Below are positions 56,674 to 64,000 of a stretch of DNA of 64,000 bases, piece after piece. Under the pieces are notes generated by a model that did no database searches, was not told the DNA's origin, and worked only from the letters and a program-made list of their open reading frames with translations. A program made the position numbers and the translations under genes. This DNA comes from an uncultured Nitrospira sp. GTDB taxonomy: Bacteria; Nitrospirota; Nitrospiria; Nitrospirales; Nitrospiraceae. Location: contig CABVRX010000002.1 of assembly GCA_902500825.1 (NCBI GenBank), positions 300,014-364,013 of the forward strand, written 5' to 3'. Position 1 is the first letter of the stretch; every line of letters begins with the position of its first letter.

Positions 56674-57057
56674 TCAGTCCCACTCCAGTGCGCCTTTTCG
56701 CCAGGCATACACATAAGCCACGATGAATAATCCGATAAAAATCAGCATTTCAATTAACCCAATCACCCCGATCTTGGTGAATACGACGGCCCACGGATAG
56801 AGGAAGATGACTTCAATGTCGAAGATGACGAACAACATCGCAAAAATGTAATACCTGACGGGGAACGGCATCCGGGCGTCGGAAAACGGTTCGGCTCCAC
56901 ATTCGTAGGTTGATAATTTTTCTGGTTCCGGATACCTGGGTTGTACGAAATAACTGACAAGCAAGGTCACGACCCCAAAGGCCAACGTGACAAAGATAAA
57001 AAGAAAGACCGGGAAAAACTTTGTCAAATATTCTAGAAGAACCTCGGTTCCGGTCAC
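56674..57057 (-). CDS. nuoA: NADH-quinone oxidoreductase subunit A
   Basis: Small membrane subunit next to NuoH and NuoJ. The 127-residue protein has three helices and the conserved loop [25 protein letters not shown] with its cysteine, followed by [16 protein letters not shown]. It is the first gene of the operon nuoABCDGIJKLMMN. A palindrome lies in its upstream region. Confidence 0.95.
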   Translation of the reverse strand: MTGTEVLLEYLTKFFPVFLFIFVTLAFGVVTLLVSYFVQPRYPEPEKLSTYECGAEPFSDARMPFPVRYYIFAMLFVIFDIEVIFLYPWAVVFTKIGVIGLIEMLIFIGLFIVAYVYAWRKGALEWD

Positions 57058-57605
57058 TTAGTTTTCTCTCACAAAGCATTGACCTGAAAAGGGTATTGTA
57101 GATCTGACACTTAAAATATTAGTGCCCTGATCTCAGGGATAGCAAGCGAACAAAGGACCTAATTTCTGTGGACCCGAAAGCCCTAGGTGTGTTGGGCTGA
57201 GGGTGGAACGTAGGTTAAGCGGGTAGGTTCTTGTTGCAACTCACGATCAGGGGTCAACGCCCAATCTCTTTCGCTTTTGTTTATCACCCCGATAAGAGGC
57301 CGGTCCAGCCTGTGAGCTCTCCCATTCTGATTCGAGAGGAGAAAACGCCTTGACCTTTCGTCGCCGATGGATCTGTGTATCGATTCGTTCTCTCTGGCCG
57401 GAGTTTCTAGAGAGACGCTGACCCTCTTTTTTGTCACCATTCATTGGTCAATTACGCCCTTTGGACACATACGGGATGACAAGGCCACACATTAACATTG
57501 GAAAGAGAGGACCGTCAAACTCCTACCAATCCAGCTCAAAACCTTGACAATATAGCGTCTTTTGCTATGTTTTTCAAAGCAACACTAGCCTCAGAAGGAA
57601 CTACT
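57058..57605. other. Divergent intergenic region between nuoA and the OmpA-family gene
   Basis: 548 bases that must hold the nuo promoter (minus strand) and the OmpA-gene promoter (plus strand). On the minus strand TTGCTA and TAATAT stand 18 bases apart and flank a palindrome at 57125-57138. A short minus-strand frame at 57183-57440 lacks a recognisable product and I do not count it as a gene. Confidence 0.45.
57125..57138. promoter_or_regulatory. Palindrome CCCTGATCTCAGGG in the nuo promoter region
   Basis: A 6-2-6 inverted repeat lying about 70 bases before nuoA and inside the proposed spacer between -35 (TTGCTA) and -10 (TAATAT) on the minus strand. Its place fits an operator for a repressor, but the protein is unknown and a 6-bp repeat can occur by chance. 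Confidence 0.35.
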
Positions 57606-59171
57606 ATGAAAACCTTGGCGGCCATCGTTCTATTCCTGTGTTCAGGAATCGGCCTCTCACTTGATAGCGCGCGCGCACAGGTGCCAGACCTTGATTCCAT
57701 TCGATATTCGGAGGCTGCACTCGCCTTTTCCAGTGGCGCCATCCAGAAGACATCCCCGATCGACGGAACCGTAAACTTGGTAACAGGTGATAATCAGTCA
57801 ACGGGCAATCGAATGCTTCTCGGGAGGCGAGATTCGCTTTATCTCAAACTGAACAACCCAACGGATGTGGCTGTGGGTGATCTCTTCACCGTCTACCGGC
57901 GGGTTCGGAAAGTGTTCCATCCTGTGACAAAGGAATACCTCGGTTTTGTCATGAATCGTTCAGCCATCGTGAAAGTGACTGCCGCCGACCATGCTCTCAC
58001 GACAGTAGAGGCCGTGCTCAGTTACGGACCGATTTCTCCTGGGGATCCTGTCGCGCGTTTCGTTGCCCCGACTCCTGACGCAGAGACAAGCTCCGCAACT
58101 AATAGTTCGGACATCGAGGGCATGATTGTTGAGCTTCAGTCCGACCGGACTATGACGCTGGTGTCACAGTCAAACATTGTGTATCTGGACCGAGGGAAGG
58201 AGGACGGACTGAAGGTCGGTGATTTTCTCGACATTCATCGTCACAGTGCGGGGCTTCCCCCACGAAAGATCGGCCAACTCAAGGTGCTGTCGCTGGAATC
58301 CCGCACAGCAGCCGCTAAAGTCATCAAGGCAAACACGCGTGTCATGAAGGGAGACCGGTTCAAGCACATCGGATATTCGACGCCCGTTACCCAGTCGTCG
58401 GTAGAAACTATTCCGGAATTGCCTACCGCTCAGTCCAATCAAGTAGTTCCAGCTGATTTAGTATCCAGTAAGCTAAAAATACGGGATGAGGCGGGACAAA
58501 GCCGCCTTAACCTTGGGAATCTTGCGAAATTCCTTCACTACGACTCAGGGGATGCTGCTATTAAGGTTGAAAACTACAAAGTGCTTGATCAGTTGATTGA
58601 ATACCTACGCGCCAGCGGCGACATGAGGATGATCCGAATCGAAGGCCATACGGATAACGTGGAGATCGGCCCTTCGCTCAAACCGCGGTATCCAAGCAAT
58701 TGGGAGTTGTCTAAGGTTCGCGCAAACGGCGTCCTCCGGTATCTCGTAGAAAAGGGCGGCGTGGAGCCGGGACGGATCAGCGCGGTGGGGCTCGGCGACA
58801 CCAAACCAGCCGCCACGAATACGGTAGAGGAGGGCCGCACAAGAAATCGGCGTGTGGAGATTCTTCTCTCTATTGCGGACGCTTCGGCACTTAAACCTGA
58901 CTTGCAGACTCAAGTGCAGAGACTCGAACACAATCCTTCGAGTTTGAGCGCACGAGGAGGTAACGACCAAGCGCTTCCTCCCACTGCTACTTCAGACACA
59001 GCCGGTTCCTCTAGTCGAGGGACCTTGTCCGTCGGCAATTCTTCCCAGGTTTCTATAGGGGACGGATCAGATGCCGCCAATAACCCCGATACGAGCGCCG
59101 CTACATCGACAGTCACCAACAAACAGGATACTCCTACTCAGCAGTCAACCGCCGAAACTCCGGCGGAATAG
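57606..59171 (+). CDS. OmpA-family exported protein
   Basis: A 521-residue exported protein. It has a signal peptide (TLAAIVLFLCSGIGLSLDSARAQ, cut near ARAQ), then two similar regions of about 90 residues that contain VGDLFTVYRR and VGDFLDIHRH (FlgT-like/peptidoglycan-associated repeats). The C-terminal OmpA/MotB domain follows: IRIEGHTDNVEIG, SNWELSKVRANGVLRYL and RTRNRRVEILL, which bind peptidoglycan. A low-complexity Ser/Thr/Ala/Gln tail of about 90 residues ends the protein. AAGGA precedes the ATG at 57606; the frame is open to 57498. It probably links outer membrane and cell wall. Confidence 0.85.
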   Translation: MKTLAAIVLFLCSGIGLSLDSARAQVPDLDSIRYSEAALAFSSGAIQKTSPIDGTVNLVTGDNQSTGNRMLLGRRDSLYLKLNNPTDVAVGDLFTVYRRVRKVFHPVTKEYLGFVMNRSAIVKVTAADHALTTVEAVLSYGPISPGDPVARFVAPTPDAETSSATNSSDIEGMIVELQSDRTMTLVSQSNIVYLDRGKEDGLKVGDFLDIHRHSAGLPPRKIGQLKVLSLESRTAAAKVIKANTRVMKGDRFKHIGYSTPVTQSSVETIPELPTAQSNQVVPADLVSSKLKIRDEAGQSRLNLGNLAKFLHYDSGDAAIKVENYKVLDQLIEYLRASGDMRMIRIEGHTDNVEIGPSLKPRYPSNWELSKVRANGVLRYLVEKGGVEPGRISAVGLGDTKPAATNTVEEGRTRNRRVEILLSIADASALKPDLQTQVQRLEHNPSSLSARGGNDQALPPTATSDTAGSSSRGTLSVGNSSQVSIGDGSDAANNPDTSAATSTVTNKQDTPTQQSTAETPAE

Positions 59172-59305
59172 CATCGGACGAGGCAGGAGTGCATCGGTAT
59201 TTGGATTCTTCCCTCGACAACCATAGATATCCTCATGATGAGAACACTGATGTGACCGGTGTCCTTCGTATTTCCAGACTGTAAGCCAGATTGTTAGAAT
59301 GTGAC

Positions 59306-61570
59306 ATGGCTTCGGATGGAACCTCGCCCCTTCCTCATCGAATGGAGACGCTCTATGCCGACGTTATTGTGCCTCGCCACATCGCGAAAGCCTTCACCTA
59401 TCGCGTCCCTTCCACTTTAGCTCAAACCATGACAATAGGGCGTCGCGTTCTGGTCCCGTTTGGACGGACGATGCTGGAAGGGGTCGTCACCTCACTAAGT
59501 CATCACCTTGCGACCGAAATAGAGTCTGCTTCCATTAGAGAGATCCACTCGCTCAATCACGATGAGCAAGCTTCAACAACACCGGTGCTGTTTGAACTAT
59601 CTCGCAAGGTTGCAGAATACTATGTTGCACCCTGGGGCCAGTGTCTCCGGCTCATATTGCCCCCCAGGGCAACCCGAAAAAATTCCCGCGCGCGATACGT
59701 GGCCACTGCGCAGGGGCGCGCGGCCTTGGAAGCCGGCCTTTGTCCGGACGATCTGAAGCCCATTCTTGGCCGAATCGCTCGACGAAATCCAGGAATCCTA
59801 TCCTCGACACTTGAACCAACCAGACAGGGAAGCGCCGAGCGGATCGCTGCCCTCATCAACAAATCGTGGATAGCGCTCATGCCTTCGAACAATACCAACG
59901 TCGAGCTTCAAAAGCCGCGTGGGAAACTCTCCTCGGACGAGTATGATCGCCCCACATCAATGGACGGCATGTTGTCCACCGAAACACTCCCAGATGTGGA
60001 CTCCTCTTGGAAAACGCGCGTTGCGCACTGCCTTCACAGCCATCACATGACGAAGCTCGTGCTCCATGCCCCATGGGAACACCGACTCGGCCGACTTGCC
60101 GACGCCATTCAGCAAGCGCACTCAATGAAGAGATCCACTATCGTTCTCACCGGTGAGATTGCCAGAGCATCGTGGTTGAAACAACTGCTCTCAAGACTCA
60201 CGGACCTCCAGATTACCCTCGCACACCCATCTTCAGAATCGGGTCGATGGCAACGGAGTCAGGGACAGACTCCCTCGGTAGTCGTAGGAACCCGTTCGGC
60301 CATCTTTTCTCCTCTTGAATCGATCGGGCTGATCTGGGTGGAAGGAGAAGAGGACCCCGCCCTGAAAGAACCTCAGGAGCCTCGTTATCATGCCAGAGAG
60401 GTGGCCAGCTTGAGAGCCGAGAGCGAACGGGCGCTCGTTGTACTGGCCTCGGCCCACCCATCCCTTGAATCGAGATTCGATACTGAGGCTGAGATCCACC
60501 ACGTGCAACAAGACGTTGCTCTTCAACCTAGGATTGAGCTCGTTGACCTCCGCAATGAACCAGCAGGAACCCTCTTCAGTCATAAACTCCTCCAGGCGAT
60601 GCACGAAGCTCTACATAACCATGCAAAAATCCTGCTCTTTCTCAACAGGAAAGGGTATGCTGGGACCTTGGTTTGTCGAGACTGTGGCTGGGTTCCTCGG
60701 TGTGATTCCTGCTTCGTGCCGCTTGCCTACTATCGTGAAGCCGGCCGGCTGGCTTGCCGCTACTGTGGTAAGACAGATCGATTGCCGGATCTCTGCCCTC
60801 TGTGCCGTATGCCCCGGCTGAGTCCTGTTGGTGATGGCACCGAGCGTGTTGAAGCTGAGGTTCGTCGCATATTTCCGCAGACTAACGTCGCTCGGCTGGA
60901 TGGTGACACACTTCGGCACTCAGCATCCGCTCATGCTCTATGGGAAGGTGCCAGATCTGGCACGTGGGATGTTCTCATTGGCACCCAAGCATTGTTTCGT
61001 CGAGAGCCACTGCCTCACTATGGCTTGGTAGGGATCCTTCATGCAGATTCCGGGTTGCACGTCTCGGAATTTCGTGCGGCGGAGCGTACCTATCATCTGC
61101 TGGTTGATGCTGCCAACCTGGCATGTCCAGCATCTACGGGGGGTCGAGTCATCGTTCAGACGCGCCTTCCTACACATCATGCTGTACAGGCTTTGATTTC
61201 AGGAGATCCTGATCACTTTTACAATGAAGAAGTCGCCGCACGCCGGCTTCTTCATTATCCGCCCGTCTGCCGTTTGGCTGATCTCACGGTAACAGGGAAA
61301 GACCTTAGGATGCTCGAAGAGGCCGCCAAGCGATGGGCGGCCGAGCTTGAACAGAACACTCATGACCGGGAGCCTCTAATTGTCTTGGGACCAGTTCCGG
61401 CAATACGCAGACGTCCAAATGGCCACCAGCAGTATCGTATCTTGGTAAAAGGACCTGCTCTCACAGACCTAAGCCGAAGAATCCATGATTCCGTTCAAAA
61501 AATGGAGCGAGAATACCGAAAGGGAGGGATCAAATTCATCGTCGACATTGACCCGATCGAGAATGGATAG
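59306..61570 (+). CDS. priA: PriA-like primosomal protein N' with degenerate helicase motifs
   Basis: Homologue of the replication-restart helicase PriA, about 754 residues. The N-terminal DNA-binding domain (ADVIVPRHIAKAFTYRVP), GTRSAIFSPLESI, SAHPSLESRF, NRKGYAGTLVC and the eight zinc-binding cysteines (CRDC, CDSC, CRYC, CPLC) are present. The ATPase motifs are not. The Walker A loop GVTGSGKT reads HAPWEHRLG (254-262). The DEEH box reads EGEE (346-349). The AKGHDF loop reads ALFRREP. The QVAGRAGR motif reads DAANLACP (601-608). The protein therefore looks unable to hydrolyse ATP, as reported for PriA of Actinobacteria. The start is uncertain (59291, 59306 or 59342); none has a clear ribosome-binding site. 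Confidence 0.88.
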   Translation: MASDGTSPLPHRMETLYADVIVPRHIAKAFTYRVPSTLAQTMTIGRRVLVPFGRTMLEGVVTSLSHHLATEIESASIREIHSLNHDEQASTTPVLFELSRKVAEYYVAPWGQCLRLILPPRATRKNSRARYVATAQGRAALEAGLCPDDLKPILGRIARRNPGILSSTLEPTRQGSAERIAALINKSWIALMPSNNTNVELQKPRGKLSSDEYDRPTSMDGMLSTETLPDVDSSWKTRVAHCLHSHHMTKLVLHAPWEHRLGRLADAIQQAHSMKRSTIVLTGEIARASWLKQLLSRLTDLQITLAHPSSESGRWQRSQGQTPSVVVGTRSAIFSPLESIGLIWVEGEEDPALKEPQEPRYHAREVASLRAESERALVVLASAHPSLESRFDTEAEIHHVQQDVALQPRIELVDLRNEPAGTLFSHKLLQAMHEALHNHAKILLFLNRKGYAGTLVCRDCGWVPRCDSCFVPLAYYREAGRLACRYCGKTDRLPDLCPLCRMPRLSPVGDGTERVEAEVRRIFPQTNVARLDGDTLRHSASAHALWEGARSGTWDVLIGTQALFRREPLPHYGLVGILHADSGLHVSEFRAAERTYHLLVDAANLACPASTGGRVIVQTRLPTHHAVQALISGDPDHFYNEEVAARRLLHYPPVCRLADLTVTGKDLRMLEEAAKRWAAELEQNTHDREPLIVLGPVPAIRRRPNGHQQYRILVKGPALTDLSRRIHDSVQKMEREYRKGGIKFIVDIDPIENG

Positions 61571-61636
61571 GCAAGCCTGGACACATTTCTTCTTGCGGCT
61601 GATGTAGCGAAGCAGGGTTGATTTCCGACTGATCCC

Positions 61637-62235
61637 AGGGGTTCAGCGGCGTACACAAGGCGCTCTGGCCGGATCCGGTGAACCGCCCTCACACTCTTTC
61701 AAGCACCAGTACCAGCTGTTTTTCAGGATGCCGTTGCCGCGTCGCAGGTGCCGCTTCGATTGGTTCCCAAAGTGCTCACGGCCAGTGATAGGATGGCCCC
61801 GTTTTGATACCACGGTCTGGCTGTGCTTGACGCGCTTGGGCTGGAATTCGGAGACAGCCAGCACATCGTACACCTGAACGCTATCGGTGGAGACGATACG
61901 GTCCGGTGTCACGGGCTGGGCGTTGGCGTCCGGCCCCCTCGCGTGAATAACCTCGAGACAGGCACGTTCCCTGCTGCCCACCGCTCGCGTCGTCCTTTAC
62001 GCACCCCACCACAACAGCGTTCATCGGTTTCGCTCTCACCAGACAGAAGAATGCGCTTGCTGGCACTTTCTTGACGGAGCCGCTGAAAACATACCACGGC
62101 CGGCCCTGGATCCCGACTAACTGTGCGGCGGCTCGAGACTCTCCCAAAACCGCTTAGGCACATCGAACGAATACCAGAGCTGCACAGCCACGTATTGTTG
62201 CACGAACCTGCCCTTGTGAATTTCTTGCTCATGAC
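61637..62235 (-). pseudogene. IS1595-family transposase relic
   Basis: Decayed remains of an IS1595-type transposase spread over two frames. One frame holds LLSGESETDERCCGGVRKGRRERWAAGNVPV (the LSGE-x-E-x-DE-x-x-x-GG-x-R-K-G-x-R pattern with catalytic Asp) and stops at 61909. Another frame, from about 61960 down to 61643, holds IVSTDSVQVYD and REHFGNQSKRHLRR, the second catalytic Asp and the NxxK-type end. A frameshift separates them and the N-terminal half is unrecognisable. It is immobile. Confidence 0.75.
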
Positions 62236-62654
62236 TTTGTGTTTCGAATGATAAGACGTAGCGCGATCGGAAATACCATGACATAAAACAACAGCAATCC
62301 TCCCACCAGGAGCTGACCTCGAACTTGTATGGAACCCGCGATGGTGTCATGCTCCTGCATCCAGAGATGCTTGGTCATCAGATCGCACGCAAAACCTGCG
62401 CTGACCAGCGCATACCAGAACCGCCACCGGCGCGATGTATACAACGCCTGCTCCCGTCGGTGGATCAGAAAGACCTGAGCAAGGATCCCAATGATGGCCA
62501 GATATTCCGTCCACTCAGGAATCCCATAGGATCCAGCCAGCATGATCGAGGCGAAGACCATGACGAAACTCATGATGCTCCCAAACAGGAATCCACGTCG
62601 CGATTCCGAGAGGGTCGTGCCCAGGCTTTCCATTTTGTGCCCTGAAGAGCTCAT
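62229..62654 (-). CDS. Small integral membrane protein, function unknown
   Basis: A 141-residue protein with four predicted helices: about residues 21-41 (GFLFGSIMSFVMVFASIMLAG), 48-66, 82-100 (WRFWYALVSAGFACDLM) and 113-131 (LLVGGLLLFYVMVFPIALRLII). I recognise no family. The ATG at 62654 overlaps the stop of the upstream gene as ATGA, so the pair is coupled. The 3' end meets the IS1595 relic. Confidence 0.6.
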   Translation of the reverse strand: MSSSGHKMESLGTTLSESRRGFLFGSIMSFVMVFASIMLAGSYGIPEWTEYLAIIGILAQVFLIHRREQALYTSRRWRFWYALVSAGFACDLMTKHLWMQEHDTIAGSIQVRGQLLVGGLLLFYVMVFPIALRLIIRNTKS

Positions 62655-63046
62655 TTCATGTTCGCCTTGCCGGTTGCCCACTCGCCGACCGCGAGGTTGT
62701 TCAGAGACTCCGGCATCAGAAAATCCACAGAACCATTTTTCTTACTGATTAGGAAGCGGGTGATGATTTTAGCAAATCCTCCCTTCGCATCGTAAGTGAT
62801 CTGAAAGAACGTCCGTAGTGCGACGATCTTTGTGACTTTCGACGGTGTCCAGTCGAGATCGGTCGGTATACCGAGCTTCTGAATCCGGAGGTGTTTTATG
62901 CGGCGGGATTGGAGGAGATCCGCAGCTGCGGTCACCGTTGGCCTTCTAAAAACGGCAAATGAGCGGAAGGACTCACTGGGGAGTGAGCTCGCAATGACCA
63001 ATAGCTCATGCCCTTCAGAGAGGCCGACTATGAGAAGCTTGAACAA
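62651..63046 (-). CDS. Hypothetical protein, 131 residues, TTG start
   Basis: An open frame with a TTG start and an in-frame TGA nine codons before it. The product is not hydrophobic enough for a membrane protein. It contains LRIQKLGIPTDLDW, TKIVALRTFFQITYDAKGGFAKII and FLMPESLNNLAVGEWATG, which I cannot place in a family. The ATGA overlap with the membrane-protein gene supports it being real, at least in its 3' half; the true start could lie within it. No good ribosome-binding site is visible. Confidence 0.45.
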   Translation of the reverse strand: MFKLLIVGLSEGHELLVIASSLPSESFRSFAVFRRPTVTAAADLLQSRRIKHLRIQKLGIPTDLDWTPSKVTKIVALRTFFQITYDAKGGFAKIITRFLISKKNGSVDFLMPESLNNLAVGEWATGKANMK

Positions 63047-63378
63047 GAGCCGTTGGCCCCTTTTGAAGCCTCATGGAAGACCATCTTGGCTCGGCAGATT
63101 GGTCCGACTTGTCAGGCCCTTCGAGAGCTTTTCAATGGCGACGGTACTTGGGCTCAATTTGAATTTAAAGAAACGGCTGCCATCGGCCGGAGGCGACTGG
63201 GCGTGCAAAGGAAGTGCTGTCCCCAATCGGAATGTAAGCCTTTCAATGCCACATCTTGCTTACCTCGTCATCCAGTTTTCTGGAGAAGCTCCGGCCCGCG
63301 CCGCGTAATGGCATTGAGGAGCAGATGGGAAGGCCTGGGCCGGAGAGCCCCTTTGGTGTTTCGATCAGCGGTAGCCGC
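63047..63378. other. Intergenic region, no supported gene
   Basis: 332 bases between the 131-residue gene and the RNA-binding protein gene, both on the minus strand. Long frames exist on the plus strand (for example 63008-63505) but run antisense through the RNA-binding protein gene and have no recognisable product. I see no terminator with a clear T-run. Confidence 0.4.
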
Positions 63379-63696
63379 TTACCAGCGATCGCGCTTTCCA
63401 CCTCCCCCACGGCCACCGAATCCACCGCCGCCGCCACCGGAACGCTGCTCCATTGGTTTCGCTTCATTGACCGTTAACGTGCGGCCACCCATGTCCGTGC
63501 CATGAAGCGCCGTGATCGCGGCTTTCGCCTCAGAATCTGAGGACATTTCCACGAAGCCAAAGCCACGCGACTGTCCCGTGAACTTGTCTGCGATAATCCT
63601 CACAGAGGCCACCGTGCCATGCGCCCCAAACACCTCGTTCAATTGTTGCTCGGTCGCCGAATAAGGCAACCCACCGACGTAAAGCTTCGAACCCAT
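63379..63696 (-). CDS. RRM-domain RNA-binding protein (cyanobacterial Rbp-like)
   Basis: A 105-residue protein with one RNA recognition motif: RNP2 KLYVGGLPY and RNP1 GQSRGFGFVEM, followed by a glycine-rich tail (SGGGGGGFGGRGGGG, then KRDRW). Such small glycine-rich RRM proteins bind RNA and are often cold-induced. AAAGGAG stands about 9 bases before the ATG at 63696; an ATG at 63723 is in frame but has no such site. It lies 250 bases after the tRNA-Glu gene on the same strand, leaving a long untranslated leader. Confidence 0.93.
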   Translation of the reverse strand: MGSKLYVGGLPYSATEQQLNEVFGAHGTVASVRIIADKFTGQSRGFGFVEMSSDSEAKAAITALHGTDMGGRTLTVNEAKPMEQRSGGGGGGFGGRGGGGKRDRW

Positions 63697-63946
63697 GTTG
63701 GGTTTCTCCTTTAATGATGACATTGTCTTGGACTCGAGGAACGGGGCAGGAGCGAGCCGAAGACGCGGGTAATGCAGCGACTTAGGTCTGACTTCCGACA
63801 GGATTCCCGGTCAAGGCAACATCGATGTTGCAAGCCTTCCTCAAACCAACTTCGTCGCGAGGCCCGTACGACGAGGGTACAACCGTAACACAGGGGTTGG
63901 TGCTTTACAACGTGTGCACGTTGCGAGTGACGTAAGTATTGGTACC

Positions 63947-64000
63947 TGGTGTCCCCAACGGGATTTGAACCCGTGTTACTGCCTTGAAAGGGCAATGTCC
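63947..64000 (-). tRNA. tRNA-Glu (TTC), 5' part outside the window
   Basis: Read on the minus strand the sequence ends ...GGGTTCAAATCCCGTTGGGGACACCA, a T-arm, acceptor 3' strand and encoded CCA. The anticodon arm is TTGCC-CTTTCAA-GGCAG, with anticodon TTC. The D-arm and 5' acceptor strand lie beyond base 64000. Confidence 0.93.

Noticed and set aside
57183..57440. Minus-strand frame of 85 residues upstream of nuoA
   Set aside because: No recognisable motif, no good ribosome-binding site, and overlapping frames of similar length exist. Treated as non-coding.
63008..63505. Plus-strand frame of 165 residues near the right end
   Set aside because: Its second half is antisense to the glycine-rich tail of the RRM protein, giving a proline run; no family resemblance.
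1..64000. CRISPR arrays, prophage genes, rRNA genes, toxin-antitoxin pairs
   Set aside because: I found no regularly spaced repeats, no phage structural or integrase genes, no rRNA sequence and no convincing toxin-antitoxin pair in the window.

Overview
The window is a chromosomal segment of a Nitrospira-type bacterium, almost certainly a complete ammonia oxidiser (comammox). It carries an ammonia monooxygenase operon amoCAB and a hydroxylamine dehydrogenase cluster haoA-haoB-cycA-cycB. It also holds a complete System I cytochrome c maturation operon and a complex I operon with two nuoM genes, an arrangement reported for Nitrospira. No nitrite oxidoreductase genes lie in the window. The genus call rests on my reading of the proteins, not on a database search.

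Layout. 1-5.2 kb: the 3' part of an RNase G/E gene, then dprA and topA. dprA is followed by a 125-bp hairpin repeat. 5.4-7.4 kb: a PagL-like outer-membrane protein and an insertion sequence whose transposase is broken by two stop codons. 7.7-15.9 kb: nucleoside transporter, DUF2127 membrane protein, cytochrome bd oxidase (cydAB), dicarboxylate/glutamate symporter, threonine ammonia-lyase (ilvA) behind what looks like an isoleucine-type attenuator, and a DUF1269 protein. 16.1-23.1 kb: ccmABCDEFGHI, tightly overlapping. 23.3-27.6 kb: haoA-haoB-cycA-cycB behind a near-consensus sigma70 promoter. 27.7-29.3 kb: MOSC protein and an integral membrane protein. 29.6-32.7 kb: amoCAB on the minus strand, with a rho-independent terminator. 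33-38.6 kb: DUF1566 protein, SDR epimerase, photolyase (apparent CTG start), DUF523/DUF1722 protein, CbiX-like chelatase, pyrE and a small lipoprotein. 38.6-43.1 kb: phosphodiester glycosidase-like protein and a three-gene two-component module. 43.2-57.1 kb: nuoABCDGIJKLMMN on the minus strand, with no nuoE, nuoF or nuoH. 57.6-64 kb: OmpA-family protein, a PriA-like protein with degenerate ATPase motifs, an IS1595-type relic, two small unknown genes, an RRM RNA-binding protein and the 3' part of tRNA-Glu.

How the parts fit. AmoCAB converts ammonia to hydroxylamine. The octaheme HaoA oxidises hydroxylamine in the periplasm and passes electrons to the tetrahaem cytochrome c554 (CycA) and the membrane tetrahaem CycB, which feeds the quinone pool. 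The ccm operon next door makes the many haem c attachments these proteins need. Complex I without the NADH module probably works with another electron carrier such as ferredoxin, possibly in reverse. Cytochrome bd is a quinol oxidase suited to low oxygen.
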